DNA from: Pedobacter gandavensis
GTDB taxonomy: Bacteria > Bacteroidota > Bacteroidia > Sphingobacteriales > Sphingobacteriaceae
Assembly: GCF_014172405.1 (NCBI RefSeq)
Contig: NZ_WNXC01000003.1
Span: forward strand, 1 to 64,000
Direction of reading: 5' to 3'
Length of the DNA stretch: 64,000 nt
Below the pieces are notes generated by a model. That model did not search any database. It was given only the letters and a program-made list of their open reading frames with translations, and was not told the DNA's origin. The position numbers and the translations under genes were made by a program. Each line of letters opens with the position of its first letter. Positions within the stretch are counted from its first letter, which is position 1. Shown one piece after another: positions 54,197 to 62,615 of the stretch.

Positions 54197-54802
54197 TTAC
54201 CATTTTTGATCTTTTGTAACCTGTACAGGAACCGCTTTAGTGGTAGGAATAGCTATTGCCGTATCGGCCAACATTGTCTGTTTAAATTTATCCGCAAACA
54301 ACTGTACTTCTTTAGCCGTTACCTTCAGATAAGACGCCCATTCTAATGCATTCAATTTTCCCGGATTTTGCTCTAAAGGTATCCCTATGGAAGTAGCAGG
54401 AACAAAATTACCATAACGATCCCGCTGATACGGGATAAAATTGAAATCTGTGAGCCAGAAACGATACTTCCCATTTTTAAAGTCCAGGTATAACTGATAA
54501 CGCACTTCCCCTGATGGACGCGTCAATACGAAAGCGGTTTTGTTGATGATCAACTTTCCTTTACCTATCCACAGTGAATCCTGTGTTAAAAACTGAATTT
54601 TCGGTGCTGCTGGACTTCTAAAATAAGCTTTTGCCCTTTCTTTAAGCGCTTCGGCGCTCTTATCTTGCTGAGTTACGACTTCATAATAGATATATTTCCC
54701 TTTGTCATCAAACGACAACATCGGTTCTTTACGCTCCTGAGCAAAAACACTGGACATTTCAATAAAAAAACATAAACACATCACAACAATTTTCATAATC
54801 AT
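54197..54802 (-). CDS. Exported DUF4468 domain protein
   Basis: A 201-residue protein with a Sec signal peptide (cleavage near FAQ, residue 22). The mature part has the TBP-like DUF4468 pattern: YYEVV, LKERAKAYFRS, LIINKTAFVL and VRYQLYLDFKNGKYRFWLTDFNF. The family is common in Bacteroidota and of unknown function. Pro/Val/Thr-rich C-terminal residues look unstructured. The gene is tail-to-tail with the YkuK-like gene without any gap. Confidence 0.82.
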   Translation of the reverse strand: MIMKIVVMCLCFFIEMSSVFAQERKEPMLSFDDKGKYIYYEVVTQQDKSAEALKERAKAYFRSPAAPKIQFLTQDSLWIGKGKLIINKTAFVLTRPSGEVRYQLYLDFKNGKYRFWLTDFNFIPYQRDRYGNFVPATSIGIPLEQNPGKLNALEWASYLKVTAKEVQLFADKFKQTMLADTAIAIPTTKAVPVQVTKDQKW

Positions 54803-54891
54803 AAATTTAAAGGAAAAAGGCTGCTTAAAGCAAAGTTCGAATCACAAAACTCAGATCTAAACAACCTCTTCCTGTATTTAATTAACGAAGA

Positions 54892-55911
54892 CTAAAAAGC
54901 ATAAACCGCTGCCAGAGAAAATTGGGAGGCATTTTTTGAAGGATTAAGGTTCTTTTTCAAAAACATTGCTGAAGAACTATCATCAAAGCGAACCTCTGGA
55001 ATAAAGGTCAATCCACCAGCTTTAACATTTGCTGAGAGGGTAAACGCGAGAACATTTTCATCGCTATCTCCTCCTGTTCCTTTCCAATTAAAATATTCCC
55101 CCCTCAATCCCAAAGAAAAAGCCGTTGTAAAAGCATTTTGCACATACAATGCTCCGCCGGTATAACCTCCTCCATCATGGGTTACAGAATAATCCGCGGC
55201 ATTTAAACCCAATTTCACTTTTTCCGTCACCTGATAAGCAGTGGTCAGATCCAGGATGGTTCCTGTACCTACTGCTCCTGCAGATTTCCCGGATAGTACA
55301 TTCAGATAAGCCGTCCAGCCTTCAACAGGGCTTAAGGTTAATTGCCCGCCTACATGAGACACCCCATTCAGGTCTTTATACACATTCCAATCGTTAAACA
55401 AACCCAACATCAGACTTACCTTACTGGAAAAAGCATAACTTCCTTTTATTCCTGCATTCTGAAAAGGCCCATTAGTAAACAAGTAAGAAGTGGAATAATT
55501 GTAATTTCCTGTTGGAGAAATCACTTCATACCCAATAAAGGTTCCCATATATCCGGCAGTTACCGTGAACTTATCCGTAAAAGCATAGGCAGCATATAGA
55601 TTTTGAATGTGAAAGGAATTATCGTCAGTACCGTCTCCATTAATCAGGGATTGATATTGTCCTCGTGGTCCAAAAGACAATTCTCCAACAAATGAAGCTT
55701 TTCCTGTGGTTTTCTTTAACGCCAGGTCTATCATCCCTAAAGAGATAGAATTCTGGTCGCTCGCAAAGCTCGTTCCGATATTAGGTTGTTTCGCAAAATC
55801 ATACTTGTAGTAAGTATCGACAGATCCGGAAATCTGCAAAGGTGCTTCCTGAGCGTAAGAAAAGGAAGCGAAGGACAGTGATGCAGTGGTAAAAATTGAT
55901 TTCAGTTTCAT
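54892..55911 (-). CDS. Outer-membrane porin, OmpL-like beta-barrel
   Basis: A 339-residue outer-membrane beta-barrel with signal peptide (cleavage after SYAQ, residue 21) and amphipathic strands throughout, ending in the Phe-terminated strand ASQFSLAAVYAF. It resembles the putative beta-barrel porin-2 (OmpL-like) group. It lies 119 bp downstream of the ammonium transporter on the same strand; similar porin-amt pairs occur in Bacteroidota, so it may let ammonium or small nitrogen compounds through the outer membrane. Cotranscription is likely but not shown. Confidence 0.85.
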   Translation of the reverse strand: MKLKSIFTTASLSFASFSYAQEAPLQISGSVDTYYKYDFAKQPNIGTSFASDQNSISLGMIDLALKKTTGKASFVGELSFGPRGQYQSLINGDGTDDNSFHIQNLYAAYAFTDKFTVTAGYMGTFIGYEVISPTGNYNYSTSYLFTNGPFQNAGIKGSYAFSSKVSLMLGLFNDWNVYKDLNGVSHVGGQLTLSPVEGWTAYLNVLSGKSAGAVGTGTILDLTTAYQVTEKVKLGLNAADYSVTHDGGGYTGGALYVQNAFTTAFSLGLRGEYFNWKGTGGDSDENVLAFTLSANVKAGGLTFIPEVRFDDSSSAMFLKKNLNPSKNASQFSLAAVYAF

Positions 55912-56030
55912 AGTTTGGTTGGTTTGAGGTATAGAATCAATGATGGGTTAAAGCATTTGTACTGAATGGGGTATTATGACATAGGGAAATATTTTTTTAT
56001 GGTTATTCTTATAAGGGCTGATAAAGTGGG

Positions 56031-57407
56031 TTAATCAGCATTGTCTATCTCTACTCCTGTTGCGGCCACAATCAAGGTACCCTGGAAGTATTTTTCATCA
56101 TGCTGACTCGCATCAAGCCCAGCCTCTTCTTCTTCGGAAGTCACACGGATTGGCTGTACTACATTGATCAATTTGAAGATTAGAAAAGAAACTACGAAGC
56201 TGAAAACCGCTACGATAAGTACACCTTTCAATTGCGTAAAGAAGAAAGTTGGATTGCCATATAACAAGCCATCCACACCCGCTGCATTTACTGTTTTTGT
56301 AGCAAAAACACCGGTCAATAGCATCCCTACAATACCTCCTACACCGTGACAAGGAAACACATCCAATGTATCATCCAGGCTTGTTTTAGATTTCCATACT
56401 ACAGCAAGATTAGAAACTACTGCTGCTGCAGCACCGATGAAAATACTGGAAGGAATGCTCACAAATCCTGCGCCTGGAGTAATCGCTACCAACCCTACCA
56501 CTGCACCGATACAGAAACCCAGAACGGAAGGTTTTTTGCCTCTGGCCACATCAAAAAACATCCATGACAATCCTGCTGCACCGGCAGCGATATTGGTTGT
56601 TGCAAAGGCAGAAACTGCCAGACTGTTTGCGCCCAATGCAGAACCTGCATTAAAACCAAACCAGCCGAACCATAGCAAGCCAGTACCAATTAATACATAA
56701 GGAATGTTTGCAGGAGGAACCTCTTGATGGTCCTGGTGGCTTCTTCTTCTTTTCAATACCAGGGCTCCTGCCAAAGCAGCCATCCCTGCAGAAATGTGAA
56801 CTACTGTACCGCCAGCAAAATCGAGTACACCCATTTTAAACAGGATGCCTTCCGGATGCCAAGTCCAATGTGCCAATGGAGAGTATACGAAAAGAGCGAA
56901 CAGAACAATAAATAAGATATATGAAGTAAAACGGATACGCTCTGCAACGGCTCCGACTACCAGACCTGGAGTGATGATCGCAAACATCAATTGAAAAAGT
57001 GCAAACAAGGTTAGTGGAATCGTTGGCGCCATACTCCATGAAGGTCCAGAGTTTACGCCCTGAAAGAACAAATAGGTTAATGGATTACCAATTAACCCGT
57101 GGATACTTTCTCCAAAAGCCAGACTAAAGCTCACAGTTACCCATAAAACACTGATCACTCCTGCGGCAACCACACTCTTAATCATCGTAGAAAGTACATT
57201 TTTACGGTGAACCATCCCTCCATAGAAGAAAGCAAGGCCCGGAGTCATCAAAAACACCAGGGCTGTTGCCACTAAAATGAATGCAATGTCTGAAGTATTG
57301 TATTTTCCTTCATCAAAGTTCGGATGAAGGGGTACAAAAAGGGCTAAAATTGCAATTATTGCTAAAACTGCAAAAGGTCCCACCTGTTTTAATAAAATTT
57401 TGGCCAT
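56031..57407 (-). CDS. amt: Ammonium transporter
   Basis: A 458-residue Amt/MEP/Rh channel with about 11-12 membrane helices; the first hydrophobic stretch may be an extra helix or a signal peptide. The pore twin His are in VHISAGMAAL and FPCHGVGGIVG; FFYGGMVHRKNVLSTM is the conserved early motif. It moves ammonium into the cell under nitrogen limitation. No glnK/PII gene is adjacent, unlike in Proteobacteria; a porin gene follows. An inverted repeat about 90 bp upstream might bind a regulator. Confidence 0.95.
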   Translation of the reverse strand: MAKILLKQVGPFAVLAIIAILALFVPLHPNFDEGKYNTSDIAFILVATALVFLMTPGLAFFYGGMVHRKNVLSTMIKSVVAAGVISVLWVTVSFSLAFGESIHGLIGNPLTYLFFQGVNSGPSWSMAPTIPLTLFALFQLMFAIITPGLVVGAVAERIRFTSYILFIVLFALFVYSPLAHWTWHPEGILFKMGVLDFAGGTVVHISAGMAALAGALVLKRRRSHQDHQEVPPANIPYVLIGTGLLWFGWFGFNAGSALGANSLAVSAFATTNIAAGAAGLSWMFFDVARGKKPSVLGFCIGAVVGLVAITPGAGFVSIPSSIFIGAAAAVVSNLAVVWKSKTSLDDTLDVFPCHGVGGIVGMLLTGVFATKTVNAAGVDGLLYGNPTFFFTQLKGVLIVAVFSFVVSFLIFKLINVVQPIRVTSEEEEAGLDASQHDEKYFQGTLIVAATGVEIDNAD

Positions 57408-57737
57408 GATTCTCGGTTTTTTAAAATTTATAATTGATTTTACTCTTATTTTTTTGATAAAACTAATGAATAATTAGAATTACACGAAACAAAAGTGATA
57501 CAAAATCACGAAAACGTTATATAAACTTCAATAAAACCAACAAAAAGAGATGAAAAATCCAATTAAAAACAAAATAAATATCAAAATATCACAAAAACAC
57601 CCCAAAACAATCTGTTAAAAATGAAATAATTTGAATTTACTCAGCTAATTATAGAAAAACAGATAAAAACAATCCAACAAATAGTTTTTTAAGAGTAAAA
57701 AACTAGAAATAGAGAAATATCGTACCTTTAATTACCT
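57408..57737. other. Intergenic region between amt and the SRPBCC gene
   Basis: Very AT-rich divergent promoter region. On the amt side it holds CACTTTTG (seven of eight to TAnnTTTG) near 57490 and the dyad at 57495-57509. On the other side TACCTTTA ends seven bases before the SRPBCC ATG, without a clear -33 box. No gene. Confidence 0.45.
57495..57509. promoter_or_regulatory. Possible CRP/FNR-like dyad upstream of amt
   Basis: GTGAT-ACAAA-ATCAC, perfect five-base arms. It overlaps the weak amt promoter candidate. The pattern resembles CRP/FNR-family sites, but the spacing fits no standard consensus exactly. Confidence 0.4.
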
Positions 57738-58220
57738 ATGAAAGCATATCAATTGAAATTCAGTCAGCAATTACCTGTTCCCCTAGCAACAGCCTGGGAT
57801 TTTTTCTCTTCGCCGATGAATTTAGCAAAGATTACCCCGGCTAAAATGGCTTTTCAGGTCACTTCAGGTGTACAAATACAAGAAAAAATGTATCCTGGAA
57901 TGATCATTACTTATAAAGTATCTCCATTATTGGGAATCAAGCTGAACTGGATGACAGAAATCACCCAGGTAAAGGATCAGGAATATTTCATAGACGAGCA
58001 GCGCTTTGGCCCTTACCGTTTCTGGCACCACCAACATCACTTCAGAGCCATCAATGGAGGCGTAGAGATGAACGACATCTTGACCTATGGTTTACCCATG
58101 GGCATTTTTGGAAGAATAGCCAATACTTTATTTGTTGCAGCAGAACTGCAACAAATCTTTAAGTTTAGAAAAAATAAGGTTATAGAATTGTTTGGCGACT
58201 ATTCAGCCACCGGAACATAA
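57738..58220 (+). CDS. SRPBCC family protein
   Basis: A 160-residue START/Bet-v1-like protein: N-terminal strand and VPLATAWDFFSSPMNLAKITP are typical of the polyketide-cyclase/SRPBCC group. The family binds hydrophobic ligands; no catalytic residues are evident. It is cytoplasmic, with no signal peptide. The 3' end overlaps the convergent TIGR01212 gene by 22 bp. Confidence 0.8.
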   Translation: MKAYQLKFSQQLPVPLATAWDFFSSPMNLAKITPAKMAFQVTSGVQIQEKMYPGMIITYKVSPLLGIKLNWMTEITQVKDQEYFIDEQRFGPYRFWHHQHHFRAINGGVEMNDILTYGLPMGIFGRIANTLFVAAELQQIFKFRKNKVIELFGDYSATGT

Positions 58221-59155
58221 GCAGACCCTTGCACGACTCCTCTGCGTTCAATTTCTTTATCAATATAGGTCTGAATAGCGGATTTGTTTAATCCCCAATT
58301 TGGCGCAATCAACAAATCCCAGTCGGAAATACCAAAAAGACGTTGGATCACTACATCCGGACGTAACAATGGAATTGCTTTACAAAGGAAATCAGTGTAT
58401 TCTTCTAAACTAAAAAGTTTAAAAGGTTCTTTTTTATATTTTACCCCCATGATAGATCCTTCTACAATGTGAAGGTGGTGGAATTTTACAAATTTGATTT
58501 TTGGGAATTTATTGATTTCATGAATATAACCTAGCATCATTTCTTCTGTTTCCCATGGGAAACCAAAAATAGTATGCACACATAGGTCCAATTTAGAATT
58601 GTCCAGCAATTTAACTGCTTCCACAAATTCCGCATGACTACAGCCACGATTAATCTGATTCAAGGTTTCATCATAAATCGACTCCATTCCCATTTCCAAA
58701 TCCACATCAAAACGATCAGCATAACTTTCTAAAAGCGCCACTTTTTCCGCATCAATACAATCCGGCCTGGTACCAACAGAAAAGCCGACTACATCTTCCG
58801 TGTTGATTGAAAGTGCTTCATCATACATCATTTTCAGATAATGAACCGGCGCATATGTATTGGTATTTGGCTGGAAATAAACAATAAATTTATCCGCTTT
58901 ATAAAAACCTTTCCCCCTTTCCATACCTTGCTCCAGCTGTTCGCGGATTGTTGGTAGTTTTCTAGAAAGCTCTGGTGTAAATGAGTCTACATTACAATAG
59001 GTACAACCGCCATAACCTTTACTGCCATCACGATTTGGACAGGTGAAACCACCGTCAACGATTACTTTGAATACACGCTGCCCCTTATACTTCTCTTTCA
59101 AGTGCGTTCCGTAATTATTATATCCTTTTATTCCTAAGTCCAGTAGTGTTCCCAA
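58199..59155 (-). CDS. TIGR01212 family radical SAM protein (YhcC-like)
   Basis: A 318-residue radical SAM enzyme. The cluster is bound by Cys39, Cys51 and Cys54 in FTCPNRDGSKGYGGCTYC, the CX11CX2C variant that marks this family. Later motifs include GTRPDC and HTIFGFPWET. The reaction is not known. Its last 22 bases overlap those of the convergent SRPBCC gene. The secreted hypothetical gene lies 46 bp upstream on the same strand. Confidence 0.92.
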   Translation of the reverse strand: MGTLLDLGIKGYNNYGTHLKEKYKGQRVFKVIVDGGFTCPNRDGSKGYGGCTYCNVDSFTPELSRKLPTIREQLEQGMERGKGFYKADKFIVYFQPNTNTYAPVHYLKMMYDEALSINTEDVVGFSVGTRPDCIDAEKVALLESYADRFDVDLEMGMESIYDETLNQINRGCSHAEFVEAVKLLDNSKLDLCVHTIFGFPWETEEMMLGYIHEINKFPKIKFVKFHHLHIVEGSIMGVKYKKEPFKLFSLEEYTDFLCKAIPLLRPDVVIQRLFGISDWDLLIAPNWGLNKSAIQTYIDKEIERRGVVQGSAYVPVAE

Positions 59156-59201
59156 TTGCTTTAATTTTTCACAAAAGTACAGCTTTTATTTTTAATACTT
59201 T

Positions 59202-59771
59202 TTAATTCTTGTCGACCCTCATTCCCTCTATTTCATTCATATACTTAGAGAAAACCTGTAAATAATTCATGGCTGCATGTTCCGGACGAAAAATGAAAGC
59301 TTTAAAATCTTCCAGATCATTAACTGTAAAGCCCATTCTAACAAACAGCTCCTGATCCGCAGGCCAATCCTGTAAATTCACCTTTTTCTGTCCTATTTTC
59401 CGATATAGAACTAATCCGTAAGAGAAATCCTTATACTCAGCCGTTTTTCTGAAGTTTTGAAAAAAATCTACCAGTGTACGATAAGTAGCAGGTTTTCCTG
59501 CCCGTACCTCTTGAAGCATCAACATCCCCAACATATTACCTTTCAGAAAAGCACTATCTACCGTATTAAAATCCCCGCAGCGTTTTAAGATCTCAATATC
59601 CCGCTGCAAAGCCAAGTCTTTCTCTCCCGATTTATGCCTCACGAAATAAGGCTCCTGATCTAATATCTTTTCACAGTCAACCTTCTCCTGAGCAATAGCA
59701 GCTATCCCCATAAACACAAATACGAAGAGTAACAAACACTTATAAACCAACTGACTCAACTTCTCCATCAA
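59202..59771 (-). CDS. Secreted hypothetical protein
   Basis: A 189-residue protein with a Sec signal peptide (hydrophobic 9-26, cleavage near IAQ). The mature part is probably helical and has two Cys (EKVDCEKI and KRCGDFN) that could form a disulfide. No known family was recognised. It is upstream of the radical SAM gene on the same strand, 46 bp away, so the two may be cotranscribed, although a functional link is not evident. Confidence 0.7.
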   Translation of the reverse strand: MMEKLSQLVYKCLLLFVFVFMGIAAIAQEKVDCEKILDQEPYFVRHKSGEKDLALQRDIEILKRCGDFNTVDSAFLKGNMLGMLMLQEVRAGKPATYRTLVDFFQNFRKTAEYKDFSYGLVLYRKIGQKKVNLQDWPADQELFVRMGFTVNDLEDFKAFIFRPEHAAMNYLQVFSKYMNEIEGMRVDKN

Positions 59772-59972
59772 GATTTTTTCTGTAAAGGTATAAAATACAA
59801 CGTGGGCTAATCCTATCTGATGCTCCTATCGCGATTTTTTATAAGCATTCAACCAGCAGAGCGCAGGTATCCAGACAACAACCAAGTAGCTCAATAGGTT
59901 AATTAAAAATAATCAACAAAACATTTGCGCAACCAAATGATTGCCCTTATATTTATTATTATATTTTTCCTT

Positions 59973-60314
59973 ATGATCATTAGAAGAGACGTATTTCAAG
60001 CCATAGCTGATCCTACCCGCAGACAGATTATTGAAAAAATTTCCGGGGGGCCTATGAACTTAAACACCATAGCAGAAAGCTTCAATAGCAGTCGCCAGGC
60101 AATTTCTAAGCACATTCAAATCCTGACAGAATGTGGCCTTATCGTAATCACACAAAAAGGAAGAGAAAGATATTGCGAGGCCCGTCTAGAACAGCTAAAT
60201 GAAGTATCAGACTGGGTAGTACAATCTAAAAAACAATGGGTACATCAATTTGAAAAACTTGATCAGTATCTACAAGATTTAAAAACTAAATCCCAAAACG
60301 ATGGAAATCACTAA
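59973..60314 (+). CDS. ArsR family transcriptional regulator
   Basis: A 113-residue winged-helix regulator. The core RRDVFQAIADPTRRQIIEKI, with the recognition helix SSRQAISKHIQIL, matches ArsR regulators that pair with SRPBCC genes. Metal-binding Cys are absent. The frame is open 16 codons further upstream, but those encode an implausible hydrophobic stretch, so the Met at 59973 is chosen. It overlaps the next gene by 14 bp; the pair is a two-gene operon. Confidence 0.88.
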   Translation: MIIRRDVFQAIADPTRRQIIEKISGGPMNLNTIAESFNSSRQAISKHIQILTECGLIVITQKGRERYCEARLEQLNEVSDWVVQSKKQWVHQFEKLDQYLQDLKTKSQNDGNH

Positions 60315-60789
60315 AAGCAAAGAAAAGGAGCTGTACATCACACACCTCTTTAATGCCCCGGTAGAAATGGTATTTCGGGCCTGGACAGATCCAAATCAAC
60401 TGGTTCAATGGTACGCGCCGGATGGCTGCAGCATCAGTTATAAAAGCATCAACATCGAAAAAAATGGAAGTTTTCATTCCTGTATTCATGACCCTGTTCA
60501 TGGGGATTGCTGGGTAAAGGGCAAATATCTGGACATAGTCTTTCCAGAGAAATTGGTTTTCTCTATGAATTTGAGCAACGAAGCCGGCGATATTTTAGCG
60601 GCTACTGACGCCGGGAAACCTGGAGATTGGCCAATGGAAATTTTAACCACAGTTACATTTAGCCCAATTGGGACGCAAACCAAACTTTCACTTCATCAAT
60701 CCGTCCCTGAGGCTTCTGCTAAGGAAAACGGTGCTTATCAAAGCTGGATTAAAATGCTGGCTAAATTATCAAGCCTCCTGGGGGCTTAA
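60301..60789 (+). CDS. SRPBCC domain protein, AHSA1-like
   Basis: A 162-residue AHSA1/START-like protein. The N-terminal pattern THLFNAPVEMVFRAWTDPNQLVQWYAP is typical of the activator-of-Hsp90 homology group. Bacterial members are small-ligand-binding proteins of unknown role and are very often encoded with an ArsR regulator, as here (14-bp overlap). A 40-base palindrome follows the stop codon. Confidence 0.88.
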   Translation: MEITKSKEKELYITHLFNAPVEMVFRAWTDPNQLVQWYAPDGCSISYKSINIEKNGSFHSCIHDPVHGDCWVKGKYLDIVFPEKLVFSMNLSNEAGDILAATDAGKPGDWPMEILTTVTFSPIGTQTKLSLHQSVPEASAKENGAYQSWIKMLAKLSSLLGA

Positions 60790-60803
60790 ACGGCATTATT
60801 AAA

Positions 60804-60843
60804 GATATCAATGCATATCTATACATAGATATGTATTGATATC
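60804..60843. repeat. Forty-base near-perfect palindrome
   Basis: Two 19-base arms with one mismatch (G against A, still a G-U pair in RNA) flank a two-base centre; the ends read GATATCAAT and ATTGATATC. It lies 15 bp after the AHSA1-like gene and 126 bp before selO. There is no T run, so it is not a standard terminator; an AT-rich dyad of this size may be an operator, a cruciform or a processing site. Confidence 0.8.
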
Positions 60844-60969
60844 ACTATATATAGATATAAATAAGTGCTTTCAGTCCTAAAAAATTACTTAGTTCAGATG
60901 CAAGGGCAGCTCGGTTAGTCCTGAAATTACCCGATATTTGTAAGCAATAACAAATAGCCCAATTTAACT

Positions 60970-62526
60970 ATGCAGCATCTGAGCACCCATAAATTTGTCA
61001 ATGATTTCACTGAAGCTTTTGAAGGAGATCAAAGTGGCGATCCCCAACCTCGTCAAACTCCGGGAGTTTTATATAGCAGAATTTTACCTAGTCCAGTCAA
61101 TCAACCAAAACTATTGGCATGGACAACAGATCTTGCAGCCGAATTGGGCATCCAGGAACCTGATGAAAACGACCTGAGCATTCTTGGTGGCAATACTGTT
61201 AACCCGACGATGAAACCTTATGCCGCTTGTTATGCTGGGCATCAGTTTGGGAATTGGGCAGGTCAACTGGGTGATGGCCGCGCAATCACCTTAGGTGAAT
61301 GGCCCTTGCCGAATGGCAAATCCTGGGAATTGCAATTAAAAGGCGCCGGTCCGACCCCCTATTCCCGTAGAGCAGATGGAAGAGCCGTACTGAGATCCTC
61401 CGTTCGGGAATACCTGATGAGTGAGGCGATGTATCACTTAGGGGTACCTACCACAAGAGCGCTAAGCCTGGTTGCTACCGGTGACCAGGTCAGGAGAGAT
61501 ATGTTTTATGATGGGCGCCCGGCTCTAGAACCTGGAGCAATTGTGATGCGTGCAGCACCTAGCTTTTTACGATTTGGCAATTTTGAAATGTTATCAGCCA
61601 GAAAGGAATATGAAAACCTGCAAAAGTTGGTGGATTGGACCATTGAAAAGTTCTTTCCTGAGCTTACAGGACCTGACAAAACCTTACAATGGTTTAAAAA
61701 AGTGATGGAAAGCACAGCCACTATGGTTGTAGAATGGCTTAGGGTTGGTTTCGTCCATGGGGTAATGAATACGGATAATATGTCCATTTTGGGTTTAACC
61801 ATAGATTATGGCCCCTTCTCATTTCTAGATGCCTATGACCTGAATTTTAGTCCGAATACCACAGACCACCCCGGGCTCCGATATGCCTATGGCAAACAGC
61901 ATTCCGTGGCTTATTGGAACCTGAGCTGTCTGGCCAATGCAATTTCGCCTTTATTTGAAGATCCTAAAGAACTGATCAGTACAGTGGAAAGTTTTGGCCC
62001 TGTTTTCTATGAAAAATTCTATTCGATGAAAGCTGCCAAAATGGGGCTAGATGAGCTAGGCAATGGTGATGTAGGGCTGGTTGATGACCTTGAAAATCTC
62101 TTAGCTGAAATCCAACCAGACATGACCATCTTCTATCAATTGCTAAGTGATCTTCCAGAGGAGTTAAGCGATATTGAAGCTATTAACAGACATTTCAAAC
62201 CTTCATTTTACCATAATTTATCGGAAATCCAACTGGAATTACTCCGTAAAAATATGACTACTTATCAGGAACGCCTCTCGAAAAATACGATTACAAGAAC
62301 AGCTTCCAGATCAAAAATGAAAGCAAACAACCCGAGGTTTATTTTAAGAAATTACCTATTGTATGAAGCCATACAGGATTTAGAAAAGGGAGAAGATCAG
62401 CTTTTCAGGAAACTCCAAAAAGCTTTAGAAACACCATATAGCAAGGAGCATGATGAGTTCTTCGCATTGAGACCGCAATGGGCGAATGAACAACCTGGTA
62501 GCGCAACCTTATCCTGTAGTTCTTAG
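60970..62526 (+). CDS. selO: Protein adenylyltransferase SelO (YdiU/UPF0061)
   Basis: A 518-residue pseudokinase-fold enzyme that transfers AMP from ATP to Ser, Thr or Tyr of target proteins, linked in other organisms to oxidative-stress response. Conserved features are YAGHQFGNWAGQLGDGRA, KGAGPTPYSRRADGRAVLRS and NTDNMSILGLTIDYGPF (with Asp269). The C-terminus TLSCSS carries the Cys that is selenocysteine in animal SelO. Length is normal. A GATATTTG box lies about 40 bp upstream. The product is cytoplasmic. Confidence 0.95.
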   Translation: MQHLSTHKFVNDFTEAFEGDQSGDPQPRQTPGVLYSRILPSPVNQPKLLAWTTDLAAELGIQEPDENDLSILGGNTVNPTMKPYAACYAGHQFGNWAGQLGDGRAITLGEWPLPNGKSWELQLKGAGPTPYSRRADGRAVLRSSVREYLMSEAMYHLGVPTTRALSLVATGDQVRRDMFYDGRPALEPGAIVMRAAPSFLRFGNFEMLSARKEYENLQKLVDWTIEKFFPELTGPDKTLQWFKKVMESTATMVVEWLRVGFVHGVMNTDNMSILGLTIDYGPFSFLDAYDLNFSPNTTDHPGLRYAYGKQHSVAYWNLSCLANAISPLFEDPKELISTVESFGPVFYEKFYSMKAAKMGLDELGNGDVGLVDDLENLLAEIQPDMTIFYQLLSDLPEELSDIEAINRHFKPSFYHNLSEIQLELLRKNMTTYQERLSKNTITRTASRSKMKANNPRFILRNYLLYEAIQDLEKGEDQLFRKLQKALETPYSKEHDEFFALRPQWANEQPGSATLSCSS

Positions 62527-62553
62527 TAGTTCATTCTATTCAACAGATTAACA

Positions 62554-62590
62554 CATTACTCCCAGAATAGTCCAAATTCTGGGAGTAATG
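62554..62590. terminator. Fifteen-pair perfect hairpin between selO and dgt
   Basis: CATTACTCCCAGAAT and ATTCTGGGAGTAATG pair without mismatch around a seven-base loop. It lies between convergent genes, as expected for a bidirectional terminator, but neither side has a T run, so termination may need a factor, or the hairpin may protect the 3' ends. Confidence 0.65.
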
Positions 62591-62615
62591 TCAAATATCA
62601 GAGCGATAATTTTCA

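Noticed and set aside
59925-59972. Hydrophobic N-terminal extension of the ArsR regulator
   Set aside because: It would put a membrane segment on a typical soluble ArsR protein; the Met at 59973 gives the usual family start.
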